Below, in pieces: positions 20,502 through 29,919 of a DNA stretch of 64,000 nucleotides. This stretch comes from Sulfitobacter faviae. GTDB taxonomy: Bacteria > Pseudomonadota > Alphaproteobacteria > Rhodobacterales > Rhodobacteraceae. The position numbers and the translations under genes are program-made. The notes below the pieces were generated by a model. The model had not been told where the DNA came from. It searched no databases and was given only the letters and a program-made list of their open reading frames with translations. Location: the NCBI RefSeq assembly GCF_029870955.1, contig NZ_PGFQ01000001.1, forward strand, positions 3,038,001 to 3,102,000, read 5' to 3'. Positions within the stretch are counted from its first letter, which is position 1; each line of letters begins with the position of its first letter.

Positions 20502-21752
20502 ATGACATACCATCCCAAATCGGAGTTCATCCACACGATGATGCAGCGCGGCTTCCTGGCCGATTGCACCGATTATCAGGGGTTGGACGAAGCCCTGCTG
20601 AAAGGCGCGGCCCCGGCCTATGTGGGCTATGACGCCACGGCCAAATCGCTGCATGTGGGGCATCTGGTCAATATCATGATGCTGCGCTGGCTGCAGAAAT
20701 GCGGCGGCAAGCCGATCACCCTGATGGGCGGCGGCACGACCAAGGTGGGCGATCCGTCCTTCCGCTCGGACGAGCGCCCGCTGCTGACGCCCGAGGCGAT
20801 CGACGACAATATCGAAGGCATCCGTCAGGTTTTTGCCCAATACCTCGATTACGGCGAGGGCGAGACTGGTGCCTTGATGCTGAACAACGCGGAATGGCTC
20901 GACGGGTTGAACTACCTCGACTTCCTGCGCGACATCGGGCGGCATTTCTCGATCAACCGGATGCTGAGCTTTGAAAGCGTGAAGTCCCGTTTGGACCGCG
21001 AACAGTCGCTTTCCTTCCTCGAGTTCAACTACATGATTCTCCAGGCCTATGACTTCATGGAACTGCACCGCCGCTATGGCTGCATTCTCCAGATGGGCGG
21101 GTCGGATCAATGGGGCAATATCGTCAACGGCATCGACCTGACGCGCCGGGTGATCGATGGGGAGGTTTATGGCCTGACGTCACCGCTGCTCACCACCAGC
21201 GACGGCAAGAAGATGGGCAAATCGGCGGGCGGTGCGGTCTGGCTGAATGGCGATATGCTGAGCCCTTATGAGTTCTGGCAGTTCTGGCGCAATTGCACCG
21301 ATGCCGATGTGGGCCGTTTCCTCAAGCTCTATACCGAGCTGCCGGTCGATGAATGCGACCGTCTGGGCGCGCTTGCCGGATCCGAGATCAACGAGGCGAA
21401 GGTACGTCTGGCCAATGAGGTCACCGGTCTGCTCCACGGGGAAGAGGCCGCCCGCAACGCCGAAGCCACCGCGCGCGAAGTCTTTGAAAAAGGCGGTGTG
21501 GGCGATGACCTGCCCACCCTGACCCTGTCGGCGGCGGATGTGGGCGATGGGGTTTCCATCGTGCAATTGCTGGTGAAATCGGGCCTTGCCGGCTCTGGTA
21601 AAGAAGCCAAGCGTCTGATCGCCGAGAACGGCGCACGGATCGACGACAAGCCGCTGACGGATGCGGGCATGATGCTGGATGCGGTCGCGCTGTCTTCTCC
21701 GGTTAAGCTGAGCGCGGGCAAGAAGCGCCACGCGCTGGTGCAGGTCGGCTAA
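20502..21752 (+). CDS. tyrS: Tyrosyl-tRNA synthetase
   Basis: TyrS charges tRNA-Tyr. The 416-residue enzyme starts at [10 protein letters not shown]. It has the class I signatures HVGH (51-54) and KMGKS (237-241), the tyrosine pocket segment ([25 protein letters not shown]) and a C-terminal S4-type RNA-binding domain ([19 protein letters not shown]). The frame stays open far upstream on the plus strand, but this ATG matches the family start. The gene is intact. Confidence 0.96.
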   Translation: MTYHPKSEFIHTMMQRGFLADCTDYQGLDEALLKGAAPAYVGYDATAKSLHVGHLVNIMMLRWLQKCGGKPITLMGGGTTKVGDPSFRSDERPLLTPEAIDDNIEGIRQVFAQYLDYGEGETGALMLNNAEWLDGLNYLDFLRDIGRHFSINRMLSFESVKSRLDREQSLSFLEFNYMILQAYDFMELHRRYGCILQMGGSDQWGNIVNGIDLTRRVIDGEVYGLTSPLLTTSDGKKMGKSAGGAVWLNGDMLSPYEFWQFWRNCTDADVGRFLKLYTELPVDECDRLGALAGSEINEAKVRLANEVTGLLHGEEAARNAEATAREVFEKGGVGDDLPTLTLSAADVGDGVSIVQLLVKSGLAGSGKEAKRLIAENGARIDDKPLTDAGMMLDAVALSSPVKLSAGKKRHALVQVG

Positions 21753-21758
21753 TCTCTC

Positions 21759-21784
21759 ACGGGGCGGGCTTCGGTCTGCCCCGT
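21759..21784 (+). terminator. Possible terminator after tyrS
   Basis: A 7-bp stem ACGGGGC/GCCCCGT (21759-21765 with 21778-21784) starts 6 bases after the tyrS stop. The following bases are pyrimidine-rich but not a clean T run, so termination efficiency is uncertain. Confidence 0.45.
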
Positions 21785-21855
21785 CTTCCCTGCTCCCGCA
21801 GCCCTCCTCCCGCCGCAACGGCATCTCTTGCATGGGGTGAGACTTCGTGCTGAAC

Positions 21856-21869
21856 TGAACAAGTGTTCA
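21856..21869. promoter_or_regulatory. Candidate operator, 6-2-6 inverted repeat before the SDR gene
   Basis: TGAACA-AG-TGTTCA lies 17 bases before the SDR start codon. Inverted repeats of this type are common binding sites for TetR-family regulators of acyl-CoA and lipid genes. No regulator gene is adjacent, so the controlling protein is unknown. Confidence 0.4.
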
Positions 21870-21885
21870 TATCGGGGGAGCCATC

Positions 21886-22641
21886 ATGAAACTAGACAGT
21901 ACAGCCGCCATCATCACCGGGGGCGCCTCGGGGCTTGGCGAAGCCACGGCGCGCTATTTTGCGTCGCAGGGCGCGCAGGTCACCCTGTTGGACCGTGACG
22001 CCACCCGAGGCGAAGCCATCGCGAGAGAGATCGGCGGCCACTACGTCTTGACCGATGTGACGGATGAGACCTCGGTGCAGGAAGCGGTGGACTATGCCCA
22101 AGAAAAGATGGGCTGGATCACCGCTGCAGTGAATTGCGCGGGCATCGCGCTTGGGATCAAAACCACGGGGCGCGACGGGCCGCATCCGCTCGACGCCTTT
22201 CAACGCACCATCGACATCAACCTCGTCGGCAGTTTCAACGTGGCGCGGCTGGCGGCGGTGGCCATGGCCAAGAACACCCCCGAAGACGACGGCGCGCGCG
22301 GGGTGATCATCAACACCGCCTCCATCGCCGCCTTCGACGGGCAGAAGGGCCAAGCCGCCTATGCCGCCTCCAAGGGTGGGATTGCGGGCATGACCCTACC
22401 GATGGCGCGGGATCTGGCCAAGGAAGGGATTCGCGTGATGACCATCGCGCCGGGCATTTTCAAAACGCCGATGTTGGCCGGGCTGCCGGAAGAGGTGCAG
22501 GCCGAATTGGCCAAGGATGTGCCCAACCCGCCGCGCCTTGGCGATCCTGCGGAATATGGCCGGCTTGCCGGGTTCATCGTCGAAATGGGCTATCTTAATG
22601 GTGAGGTGATCCGCCTCGACGGCGCGCTCAGGATGCGCTGA
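21886..22641 (+). CDS. SDR family dehydrogenase, 3-hydroxyacyl-CoA dehydrogenase type 2-like
   Basis: The 251-residue protein has the NAD-binding motif TGGASGLG (11-18) and the catalytic Ser146, Tyr159 and Lys163 (YAASK). The sequence ITGGASGLGEATARYF and the segment DDGARGVIINTASIAAFDGQ resemble the HSD17B10-type 3-hydroxyacyl-CoA dehydrogenases used in beta-oxidation or branched amino-acid breakdown. Substrate assignment is by similarity only. It is coupled to the next gene by TGATG and preceded by an inverted repeat that may be an operator. Confidence 0.87.
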   Translation: MKLDSTAAIITGGASGLGEATARYFASQGAQVTLLDRDATRGEAIAREIGGHYVLTDVTDETSVQEAVDYAQEKMGWITAAVNCAGIALGIKTTGRDGPHPLDAFQRTIDINLVGSFNVARLAAVAMAKNTPEDDGARGVIINTASIAAFDGQKGQAAYAASKGGIAGMTLPMARDLAKEGIRVMTIAPGIFKTPMLAGLPEEVQAELAKDVPNPPRLGDPAEYGRLAGFIVEMGYLNGEVIRLDGALRMR

Positions 22642-23252
22642 TGCCGCTGCAAAATCGCGTTCAACCGGATGGGGAGATCATCGCCCATCCGGCGCGGGGC
22701 AGCTTCATGGGCAACCGTGGCATCCTGCATGACGAAAACGGCCTGCGCCCCAAACGCCGTTGGGCGCATCAGAATTGGGTCTGTTGTCGGCTCAGTTTCA
22801 AGGAGCGTCGCCGCAAGCTGATGGCGCCCCGCCACTATACCGAGCTGTTCTTTCTTGATGAGGCCGTGGCCTTTGCCGCCGGTCACCGCCCTTGCGCGGA
22901 ATGCCGTGCTGCGGATTATCGACGGTTTCGCGCGTGTTGCAACCTCCCCGGCCCCGCCGCGGATTTGGACCGTCAGTTGCACGCCGAACGCGCCGTGCCG
23001 CGCGTTTTTCGTCAGCGCCGCCATGGGGATGTAAAAGCGCAGGACCTGCCCGACGGCAGTTTCGTCTTGGATCACGACGGCCAGAGCGGCGTGCTTCTCG
23101 GCGATGCGCTTCACCCCTATGCGCCGGAGGGCTACGGGGCCGCGCAGCGACGCCCGCAGGGCCGCGTCACCCTGCTCACCCCGCCGAGCATCGTCGCGGC
23201 ATTCCGCAACGGTTACCGCCCGCAGATCGCCCTGGCAGAGGCGCGGGGTTAG
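22641..23252 (+). CDS. Unknown protein with a His/Cys metal-site-like motif
   Basis: I do not recognise a named family. The 203-residue basic protein has a GHRPCAECRAADY motif (His82, Cys85, Cys88) that recalls small zinc sites such as those of Ada-type proteins, plus a Cys48-Cys49 pair. The rest is mixed alpha/beta with LDHDGQSGVLLGDALHPYAPEGY near the C-terminus. It is translated directly after the SDR gene. Its stop codon overlaps the stop of the ABC-F gene on the other strand by 4 bases. Confidence 0.7.
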   Translation: MPLQNRVQPDGEIIAHPARGSFMGNRGILHDENGLRPKRRWAHQNWVCCRLSFKERRRKLMAPRHYTELFFLDEAVAFAAGHRPCAECRAADYRRFRACCNLPGPAADLDRQLHAERAVPRVFRQRRHGDVKAQDLPDGSFVLDHDGQSGVLLGDALHPYAPEGYGAAQRRPQGRVTLLTPPSIVAAFRNGYRPQIALAEARG

Positions 23253-25060
23253 CCCTGCGCTTTCTCCTCAAGCGCCATCCACTCTTCTTCGGCGTTAGAG
23301 AGCTTTTCATGCCGCTGAACCAGCGCATCGGTGGCTTTCTGAAACTTCACCGGCTCGCGGGTGAAAAGCTCTGCATCGCTGAGCAGTTCTTCGAGCTTGC
23401 CGATCTCGGCCTCCAACCGCTCGATCTCAGCAGGCAAGGCTTCGAGCCGGTGTTTTTCGGTAAAGCTGAGCCCGCCCGCGGATTGCTTTTTCTCCGCCTT
23501 CGGCTCGGCCTTGCTCGGCTTGGGTTTGACCACGCTTTGTGCGAAATCATCCTGCCCACGCTGTGCCAGATAATCGGACCAGCCGCCCGCATAGACCGTG
23601 GCGCGGCCATCGCCCTCCATCGCGATGGTGGTCGCCGCCACCCGGTCGAGGAAGTCACGGTCGTGGCTGACCAGCAGCACGGTGCCGTCATAGGTGCCCA
23701 AGAGTTCCTGCATCAGGTCAAGCGTCTCAACGTCGAGATCGTTCGTCGGTTCGTCGAGCACCAAAAGGTTCGAGGAGCGCGCCATGATCTTGGCCAAGAG
23801 CAGCCGCGCCTTTTCGCCGCCCGAAAGCGAGCGGACCGGCGCGCGGGCCTGTGCTTCATCGAAAAGGAATTCCTTGAGGTAGCCGACCACATGTTTCGGC
23901 TGACCCCGCACCAGTACCTGATCGGCCTTGCCCGAAACGCGCATCTCAGGATCGCCGGTGAGGCTGTCCCAGAGGGTCATGTCCCCGTCAAGCTGCGCGC
24001 GCGCTTGATCGAACAGCGCGAGTTCCAGATTGGTGCCCAGTTTGATCTCGCCCGCGTCGGGTTCTTCTTTGCCGATCAGCATGTTCAACAGCGTGGTCTT
24101 GCCCACGCCGTTTGGCCCCACCAGCGCAATCCGGTCGCCGCGCTGCACCGTGATCGAGAAATCGCGCAGGATCTGTTTGTCACCGAACTTCTTGGCGATG
24201 CCGCTCGCTTCGATCACCTTGCGGCCTGACTTCGGCCCAGCCTCCAGCGCCATGGCCGCGGTGCCCTGCCGTTTGATCTGCGCCGAGCGTTCGGCGCGCA
24301 ACTCTTGAAGCGCGCGCACCCGGCCCTGATTGCGTTTGCGCCGGGCCGAGATCCCCTCAACCGCCCAACGCGCCTCGGCCTTGATCTTGCGGTTCAGCTT
24401 GTGGCGCTGCATGTCTTCTTCTTCCCAGACCTGATCGCGCCATGCCTCGAACCCTTCAAAGCCGATGTCCTGACGGCGCACGGTGCCGCGGTCGACCCAG
24501 AGGGTCGCGCGGGTCAGCTCGCGCAGGAAGGCGCGGTCGTGGCTGATGATGACAAAGGCGGTGCGGGTGCCCTTTAGCTCGGATTCGAGCCATGCGATGG
24601 CTTCGATGTCGAGGTGGTTGGTCGGCTCGTCCAAGAGCATCAGTTCCGGCTCTTCGGCCATCAGCCGCGCCAGTGCCGCGCGGCGACGCTCCCCGCCCGA
24701 TGCGGTGGCCACAGGGCGTGCGGGGTCAAACTTCAGCCCCTCGCCTGCGCGTTCCACCTTATACATCTCACCCGGATCGAGCCCGTGGGCCGCGAAGTCG
24801 CCAAGCGTCTCAAAGCCCGAGAGGTCAGGCTCCTGTTCCATATAGCCGACCGAGACGCCGGGCCCGGCCACAACCGCCCCGCTGTCGGGCTCTACCAGCC
24901 CGGCCATGACCTTCATCAGCGTCGATTTGCCCGAGCCGTTGCGGCCCACCAAGGCCAACCGATCGCCGGTCTGAACCACGAGGGAGAGGTCTTGGAAAAC
25001 AGGATCGCCGCCAAAGGTCAGCGAAATGTCGGTGAGTTGTAAAAGGGGTGCGCGTGCCAT
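23249..25060 (-). CDS. uup: ABC-F family ATPase, Uup-like
   Basis: The 603-residue protein has two ABC ATPase domains and no membrane segments, the ABC-F layout of ribosome-acting translation factors. Domain 1 has GRNGSGKS (39-46), SGGERRRAALARL and LLDEPTNHLDI. Domain 2 has GPNGVGKTT, SGGEKARLLLAKI and LVLDEPTNDLDV. A basic linker and a C-terminal coiled coil (LPAEIERLEAEIGKLEELL) resemble Uup, which also binds branched DNA. The gene is intact. Confidence 0.9.
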   Translation of the reverse strand: MARAPLLQLTDISLTFGGDPVFQDLSLVVQTGDRLALVGRNGSGKSTLMKVMAGLVEPDSGAVVAGPGVSVGYMEQEPDLSGFETLGDFAAHGLDPGEMYKVERAGEGLKFDPARPVATASGGERRRAALARLMAEEPELMLLDEPTNHLDIEAIAWLESELKGTRTAFVIISHDRAFLRELTRATLWVDRGTVRRQDIGFEGFEAWRDQVWEEEDMQRHKLNRKIKAEARWAVEGISARRKRNQGRVRALQELRAERSAQIKRQGTAAMALEAGPKSGRKVIEASGIAKKFGDKQILRDFSITVQRGDRIALVGPNGVGKTTLLNMLIGKEEPDAGEIKLGTNLELALFDQARAQLDGDMTLWDSLTGDPEMRVSGKADQVLVRGQPKHVVGYLKEFLFDEAQARAPVRSLSGGEKARLLLAKIMARSSNLLVLDEPTNDLDVETLDLMQELLGTYDGTVLLVSHDRDFLDRVAATTIAMEGDGRATVYAGGWSDYLAQRGQDDFAQSVVKPKPSKAEPKAEKKQSAGGLSFTEKHRLEALPAEIERLEAEIGKLEELLSDAELFTREPVKFQKATDALVQRHEKLSNAEEEWMALEEKAQG

Positions 25061-25115
25061 GCCTGCCAGCTATCTTTCGGCGCGGGCAAGGTCAATGTCC
25101 AAAGGCGGTGCGGCT

Positions 25116-25835
25116 TCAGGCCAGCGCCCGCAAAAGCCGCGCGCGGTTGGGCGGGATCGCGGCGATCTCCAGCGCGGTAAAAACATGCAGCGTGCCCATT
25201 TGCCGGTCGATCACGGCGTGGTCGCTGACCCAGCCCCCCATCGCCAGATAGCTGCGCAACAGCGGCGGGATTTGCTGGCGCGCGCGCCGGGGATCGGGGC
25301 TGTGGCGGTCGCGGGCATAGGGGTGGACCTCAGCCGCCCTGACGCGGGGGCGCCATTCCGCGGGGGCAAGATGCTGCTGTTTCAACAGGGCAAAGGCATC
25401 GCGGTAGCGAGTCGGATCGGTGCCCGTGAAAGAGGAGCAGCCGAACAAAAGCGCCGCCCCGCTGTCATCGACTTCCCGCGCCAATTGCCCCCAAGCGAGG
25501 CGCTGGATGTCGGGGTCTTGCCATTCTGGGTGGATACAAAAGCGACCCAGTTCCAGCATGGCGCCTTTCATGCGCTCCAGACGGCTCAGTTCGTAAAACT
25601 GCGCGGCATAGCTCTGGGCCAGCTCCGCGCCATGAAACCGGGTCAGGCGAAAGCAGCAGACCAATGTGCCGCTGTCGCGATCCTCTATCAGAAAATGCCG
25701 TGCTGCCGCGTCGAATGCATCACGGTCGACGGTCCCGGTCTGAAAACACTGCGTCCGCAGCGCCTGCGCCCGGGTAATGTCCCCGGGCGTGAGGGCTTCG
25801 CGCGTCAGATATCGGCCCGGGGGCGCTTGGGTCAT
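25116..25835 (-). CDS. olsB: OlsB-like N-acyltransferase (ornithine lipid synthesis)
   Basis: OlsB adds a 3-hydroxyacyl chain from acyl-ACP to ornithine to make lyso-ornithine lipid. The 239-residue protein matches the pattern of this GNAT-related family: ALRTQCF, CCFRLTRF, QFYELSRL, LELGRFCIHP, LFGCSSF and the C-terminal IPPLLRSYLAMGGWVSDHAV. No olsA gene for the second acylation is nearby. Another acyl-ACP-dependent N-acyltransferase function is possible. The gene is followed after 55 bases by uup on the same strand. Confidence 0.82.
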   Translation of the reverse strand: MTQAPPGRYLTREALTPGDITRAQALRTQCFQTGTVDRDAFDAAARHFLIEDRDSGTLVCCFRLTRFHGAELAQSYAAQFYELSRLERMKGAMLELGRFCIHPEWQDPDIQRLAWGQLAREVDDSGAALLFGCSSFTGTDPTRYRDAFALLKQQHLAPAEWRPRVRAAEVHPYARDRHSPDPRRARQQIPPLLRSYLAMGGWVSDHAVIDRQMGTLHVFTALEIAAIPPNRARLLRALA

Positions 25836-25897
25836 CTGCGAGGTCGCCTTCGCTTATCCGCGGCCCTGCCCCGCTGCCGGGACATGCCGAGGGGAAC

Positions 25898-26362
25898 TTA
25901 GCTGCCGAAGGCCGACGGGCTGAAGCGGCCAAGGTTGCCCAGAAGCTGGCGCAGGAAGGTGTTGTCGGCCACAGGCGATGTCGTCACGCGGCGCGACAGC
26001 GGCACGACCTGCCCGCGTTCAAGCCCGAAGCGTTCGACATTCGACACCACACCGGCTTCGTTGAAGCTGACGGTCACCACCTCACGCTCGATCTCTTTCG
26101 GGGCCATGAAGCCCAGAGCGCGTTTGCGCATCTTAACGTAATAGTAACTATCATCGCTCAAAACACCCGAAACCGTGGGCACACCGATCTTCTGCGCGAC
26201 GCTTTCTTTGGTATCGCTGCCCACAACGACCTGCTCAAGCTGGTCTTGCGGCGGCACATAGCCGTGGTTTTCATACTGCGGGCTACAGGCGGTCAGAAGC
26301 AGTGCAAGGCCCATACCCGCGATCCGGAGGTGCGTCTTGCCGGTCTGTTTGGTTTTGCGCAT
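25898..26362 (-). CDS. bamE: Outer membrane protein assembly factor BamE-like lipoprotein
   Basis: BamE is a lipoprotein of the BAM complex that inserts beta-barrel proteins in the outer membrane. The start at 26362 gives a basic N-terminus, a hydrophobic segment and lipobox LLTAC with Cys26. The SmpA/OmlA-type fold is seen in VVVGSDTKESVAQKIGVPT and SDDSYYYVKMRKRALGF. It is 154 residues long. It diverges from the DUF177 gene with 90 bases between them. The frame stays open upstream, but the lipoprotein signal decides the start. Confidence 0.87.
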   Translation of the reverse strand: MRKTKQTGKTHLRIAGMGLALLLTACSPQYENHGYVPPQDQLEQVVVGSDTKESVAQKIGVPTVSGVLSDDSYYYVKMRKRALGFMAPKEIEREVVTVSFNEAGVVSNVERFGLERGQVVPLSRRVTTSPVADNTFLRQLLGNLGRFSPSAFGS

Positions 26363-26452
26363 TTGGTCTGCCCTCTTGCCCTGACGGATTATGGCTTTTA
26401 TTTCGCATACACCAAGGCACCCCAAGTGTACAAGAAACGAAAGTCGGATCTC

Positions 26453-27004
26453 ATGTCGCGCAAATCACCTACGCCAACCGCTCTTCGGGTCGCGGACCTG
26501 TCCCAGACGGAGCCAAACGCGTTCGCGTTGCGCCCTGAGGCGGAAGCGCTGGCGCAGATCGCCGAGGAGCTCGATCTCTCGGCCCTGCGCAAACTTAGCT
26601 TTTCAGGCAGCATCAAACCGCTCGGCAAACAGGACTGGCAGCTTGACGGGAAACTTGGCGCGACCGTGGTGCAGCCCTGCGTCGTCACGCTTGAGCCAGT
26701 GACCACGCGGATCGACGCCGATATCACCCGCCGGTTCATCCATGATTTCGAACTCCCCGAAGAAGAGGAGGTCGAAATGCCTGAGGACGATACGACAGAG
26801 CCTTTGGGCCAATGGATCGACCCCGCGCAGGTCATGATCGAGGCGCTGGCACTGGAAGTGCCGGAATATCCCCGCAAGGGCGACGCCGAACTGGGCCAGA
26901 TGGTCCATGCCGAACCGGGCCAAAAGCCGATGACGGACGAAGACGCACGTCCCTTTGCCGGCTTGGGCGCGCTGCGCGATGCGCTGAAGAAAGACGAAAC
27001 CTAA
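26453..27004 (+). CDS. DUF177 (YceD) family protein
   Basis: The 183-residue acidic protein belongs to the DUF177/YceD family, which is almost always encoded just before rpmF and has been tied to 23S rRNA maturation. The central part (LDGKLGATVVQPCVVTLEPV) holds the single Cys of the family core. The C-terminal region EDARPFAGLGALRDAL is the typical end motif. The start is the ATG of MSRKSPTPTALR. It heads the rpmF-plsX-fabH cluster with a 200-base gap to rpmF. Confidence 0.88.
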   Translation: MSRKSPTPTALRVADLSQTEPNAFALRPEAEALAQIAEELDLSALRKLSFSGSIKPLGKQDWQLDGKLGATVVQPCVVTLEPVTTRIDADITRRFIHDFELPEEEEVEMPEDDTTEPLGQWIDPAQVMIEALALEVPEYPRKGDAELGQMVHAEPGQKPMTDEDARPFAGLGALRDALKKDET

Positions 27005-27204
27005 AGAAACAAGCGGAAAACCGCGGAAATTCGCGCTTGCATCGCGCCGGTTTCGCGTTATTTTGCCGCCCTCACCCGAATTAAGGTTGGACATTGCGCG
27101 GCTGCGGCCCTAAAGCGTCGTCACGCCCGAAACGGGGTCCGAATTGAAACACGGTTGCGGCCTGCTTTGCCAAGTCAGCAACCCCGAAGGCAAAGGCACC
27201 AGAC

Positions 27205-27411
27205 ATGGCTGTCCAACAGAATAAAGTATCCAAATCCCGCCGCAACAACCGCCGCGCCCACGATTCGCTCTCTGCGGCGAACCCGAACGAATGTTCGAAC
27301 TGCGGTGAGCTGAAGCGCCCCCACCACATCTGCGCGGCTTGCGGTCACTATGACGACGCCGAAGTTGTCGCCCTGACCGAAGAAGTGGACCTGGAAGACG
27401 ACGCAGCATAA
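27205..27411 (+). CDS. rpmF: 50S ribosomal protein L32
   Basis: The 68-residue protein begins [20 protein letters not shown] and has a zinc-ribbon pattern with Cys30, Cys33, Cys43 and Cys46. L32 sits near the peptidyl-transferase side of the large subunit. The cluster with plsX and fabH is conserved in many bacteria and links ribosome synthesis to fatty acid synthesis. Confidence 0.96.
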   Translation: MAVQQNKVSKSRRNNRRAHDSLSAANPNECSNCGELKRPHHICAACGHYDDAEVVALTEEVDLEDDAA

Positions 27412-27461
27412 GCTGCGGTAGTTTTTAAGGTTTTCTCTTAGGCAGTGAGGCATTCGCACTG

Positions 27462-28536
27462 ATGACGGCCCAGCCCGATCACCCCAACGCGAAAGCCGGA
27501 CACACCCTGATCTCGGTCGACGCGATGGGGGGTGACGAAGGCCCGGCAGCAGTTGTTGCCGGGTGTGCGCTTTCTGCGACAGCAAATCCCGATATCGGTT
27601 TTATCCTGCATGGTCCCCGTGATCAGTTGGAGCCTTTGATCGCCAAACGTGCTGAGTTGTCGGGCCGTTGCGAGATACGTCACGCCACGGATGTCGTCAC
27701 GATGGACGACAAGCCGAGCCAAGTCGTGCGCACCGGCAAAGACAGTTCCATGTGGTCTGCCATCGAATCCGTGCGCAGCGGAGAGGCGGCTGTGGCTGTC
27801 TCTTGCGGCAATACCGGCGCTCTGATGGCGATGTCGATGATACGGCTGCGCAAATTGCCGGGCGTGAATCGCCCTGCGATTGCGGTACTCTACCCCTCTT
27901 CCAACCCGCAGGGTTTTAACGTGATGCTCGACGTGGGCGCCGATGTGCGCGCCGACGCCGATGATCTGTTGCGTTTCGCGCTGATGGGCACCTCCTACGC
28001 CCGCAACGGTATGGATTTGCAGCGCCCCGCGTGGGGCTGCTGAATGTCGGCACCGAAGAGCATAAGGGCCGCACCGAACTCAAAGAAGCCTATGATTTGA
28101 TTCGCGCCCAAGGTGATGCTACCGGGTTTGAATTCGTCGGTTTCGTTGAGGGGGCGATATCTCGGGCAACCGCGCCGATGTCATCGTAACCGATGGGTTC
28201 ACCGGCAATGTCGCGATCAAGACCGGCGAAGGCACGGCCAGCATGATCGGCGACCGGCTGCGCGAAGCGTTCAAATACTCGCCCCTGTCGCGCCTCGCCT
28301 CGCTGCTGGCCTATACCTCTCTGCGCCGTCTCAGCAAAAAGATCGACCCGCGCCGTGTGAACGGCGGCGTCTTTCTGGGCCTGAACGGCACGGTGGTGAA
28401 ATCGCACGGCTCCGCCGATGCGACCGGCATCTCCGCTGCGATCAAACTCGCCGCGCAGTTGTCGCAGAATAAATTCAATGACAAGCTAGCCGCTCGCGTC
28501 GCCGCGACGCTGCCAGCTGAGGAGTCCGTCAAATGA
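27462..28536 (+). CDS. plsX: Phosphate acyltransferase PlsX, reading frame broken twice
   Basis: PlsX makes acyl-phosphate from acyl-ACP for phosphatidic acid synthesis and is normally essential. Motifs are ISVDAMGGDEGP, SCGNTGALMA, VGLLNVGTEEHKG, GGDISGNRADVIVTDGFTGN and GVFLGLNGTVVKSHG. Two single-base losses break the frame: a C run at 28025-28028 (restoring LQRPRVGLLNVG) and a five-G run at 28150-28154 (restoring VEGGDISG). The repaired product is 358 residues, the family length. The stop overlaps fabH (ATGA). Confidence 0.9.
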
Positions 28537-29504
28537 GCCTGCGCGCCGTTGTCACTGGTTGTGGCCACTACCTGCCCGCCCGTGTCGTGGAAAATGCCGA
28601 ATTTGAAGCGACCCTCGACACGAATGACGAATGGATCCGCTCGCGCTCGGGCATCGAACGCCGCCACTTTGCCGCCGAAGGTGAGACGACCTCTTCCATG
28701 GCCAGCGCCGCCGCGCGCAAGGCGCTTGAAGACGCGGGGCGCGATGTCTCCGATGTTGACGCGATCGTCGTGGCCACCTCCACCCCCGACCTGACCTTCC
28801 CGTCGGCCGCGACCATGGTGCAGGCCGAATTGGGCATGACCAATGGTTTCGCCTTTGACGTGCAAGCGGTCTGCGCGGGCTTTGTCTATGCGCTGGCGAA
28901 CGCCAACGCGCTCATCGTTTCCGGTCAGGCACGCAATGTGCTGGTGATCGGGGCCGAGACGTTCAGCCGCATCATGGATTGGACCGACCGGTCGACCTGT
29001 GTGCTTTTTGGCGACGGCGCGGGCGCGCTGCTGCTTGAGGCGCAAGATGGGCAAGGCACGCCAGAGGATCGCGGGATCCTCGCGACTGACCTGAATTCCG
29101 ACGGGCGCTACCGCGAGTTGCTCTACGTCGATGGCGGCGTCAGCACCGGCACCACGGGCTATCTGCGGATGCAGGGCAATCAGGTGTTCCGCCACGCCGT
29201 CGAAAAGCTCGCTGCCACGGCCAATACCGCCATGGAGCGCGCCGGTGTCAGCGCCGAGGATGTCGATTGGATCGTGCCGCATCAGGCCAACATCCGCATC
29301 ATCCAAGGCACCGCGAAGAAATTGAACCTGCCGATGGAGCGCGTTGTCGTGACCGTGCAGGACCACGGCAACACCTCTGCCGCCTCGATCCCGCTGGCGC
29401 TGTCGGTGGGCCGTGAGCGTGGTCAGATCAACAGGGGCGATCTGATCGTCACCGAAGCCATTGGCGGCGGTCTGGCTTGGGGCTCTGTTGTCCTGCGCTG
29501 GTAA
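28533..29504 (+). CDS. fabH: 3-oxoacyl-ACP synthase III (KAS III)
   Basis: FabH condenses acetyl-CoA with malonyl-ACP to start fatty acid synthesis. The 323-residue enzyme has the catalytic triad Cys114 (VQAVCAGF), His250 (VPHQAN) and Asn280 (HGNTSAAS). It follows plsX with a 4-base overlap. The frame is intact. Confidence 0.97.
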   Translation: MSLRAVVTGCGHYLPARVVENAEFEATLDTNDEWIRSRSGIERRHFAAEGETTSSMASAAARKALEDAGRDVSDVDAIVVATSTPDLTFPSAATMVQAELGMTNGFAFDVQAVCAGFVYALANANALIVSGQARNVLVIGAETFSRIMDWTDRSTCVLFGDGAGALLLEAQDGQGTPEDRGILATDLNSDGRYRELLYVDGGVSTGTTGYLRMQGNQVFRHAVEKLAATANTAMERAGVSAEDVDWIVPHQANIRIIQGTAKKLNLPMERVVVTVQDHGNTSAASIPLALSVGRERGQINRGDLIVTEAIGGGLAWGSVVLRW

Positions 29505-29561
29505 GTCCCTGAGCTAACGCGGAAAATCTCTGCCGAATCGTGCTCGATCCGGGCATTGATG

Positions 29562-29591
29562 TTGACTCTAAAAATCTGAGCAGCATATGCT
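29562..29591 (+). promoter_or_regulatory. Sigma-70 type promoter for ihfA
   Basis: TTGACT (29562-29567) and TATGCT (29586-29591) are separated by 18 bases. Transcription would start near 29598, which leaves a short leader with the ribosome-binding site GGGGGA (29604-29609) before the ATG at 29614. This excludes the upstream in-frame Met codon at 29587. Confidence 0.65.
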
Positions 29592-29613
29592 ATTGGAAAG
29601 CATGGGGGATATA

Positions 29614-29916
29614 ATGCCGAACAAGACATTGACGCGCATGGATTTAAGCGAAGCTGTATTTCGTGAGGTCGGTCTTTCTCGCAATGAGAGTGCTCAGCTG
29701 GTCGAAGCCGTGCTTGAGCATATGTCCGACGCTCTGGTCGACGGGGAACAGGTCAAGATTTCCTCTTTCGGCACTTTTTCGGTACGCGACAAAACCGCGC
29801 GTGTGGGCCGCAATCCGAAAACCGGCGAAGAGGTTCCGATCAACCCGCGCCGGGTGCTGACCTTTCGCCCCTCGCATCTGATGAAAGACCGGGTTGCCGA
29901 AGGCAACAAGTCCTGA
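29614..29916 (+). CDS. ihfA: Integration host factor subunit alpha
   Basis: IHF-alpha pairs with IHF-beta to bend DNA in replication, recombination and transcription. The 100-residue protein starts [20 protein letters not shown]. It has the DNA-intercalating arm sequence [20 protein letters not shown] with the key Pro. The start is set by the ribosome-binding site GGGGGA and the promoter upstream. The gene is 3 bases from merR. Confidence 0.95.
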   Translation: MPNKTLTRMDLSEAVFREVGLSRNESAQLVEAVLEHMSDALVDGEQVKISSFGTFSVRDKTARVGRNPKTGEEVPINPRRVLTFRPSHLMKDRVAEGNKS

Positions 29917-29919
29917 CCC

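Noticed and set aside
27462..28536. Programmed frameshifting as an explanation for the broken genes
   Set aside because: The breaks fall in unrelated genes at simple G/C runs without slippery heptamers, stem loops or useful truncated products, and always in the same direction.
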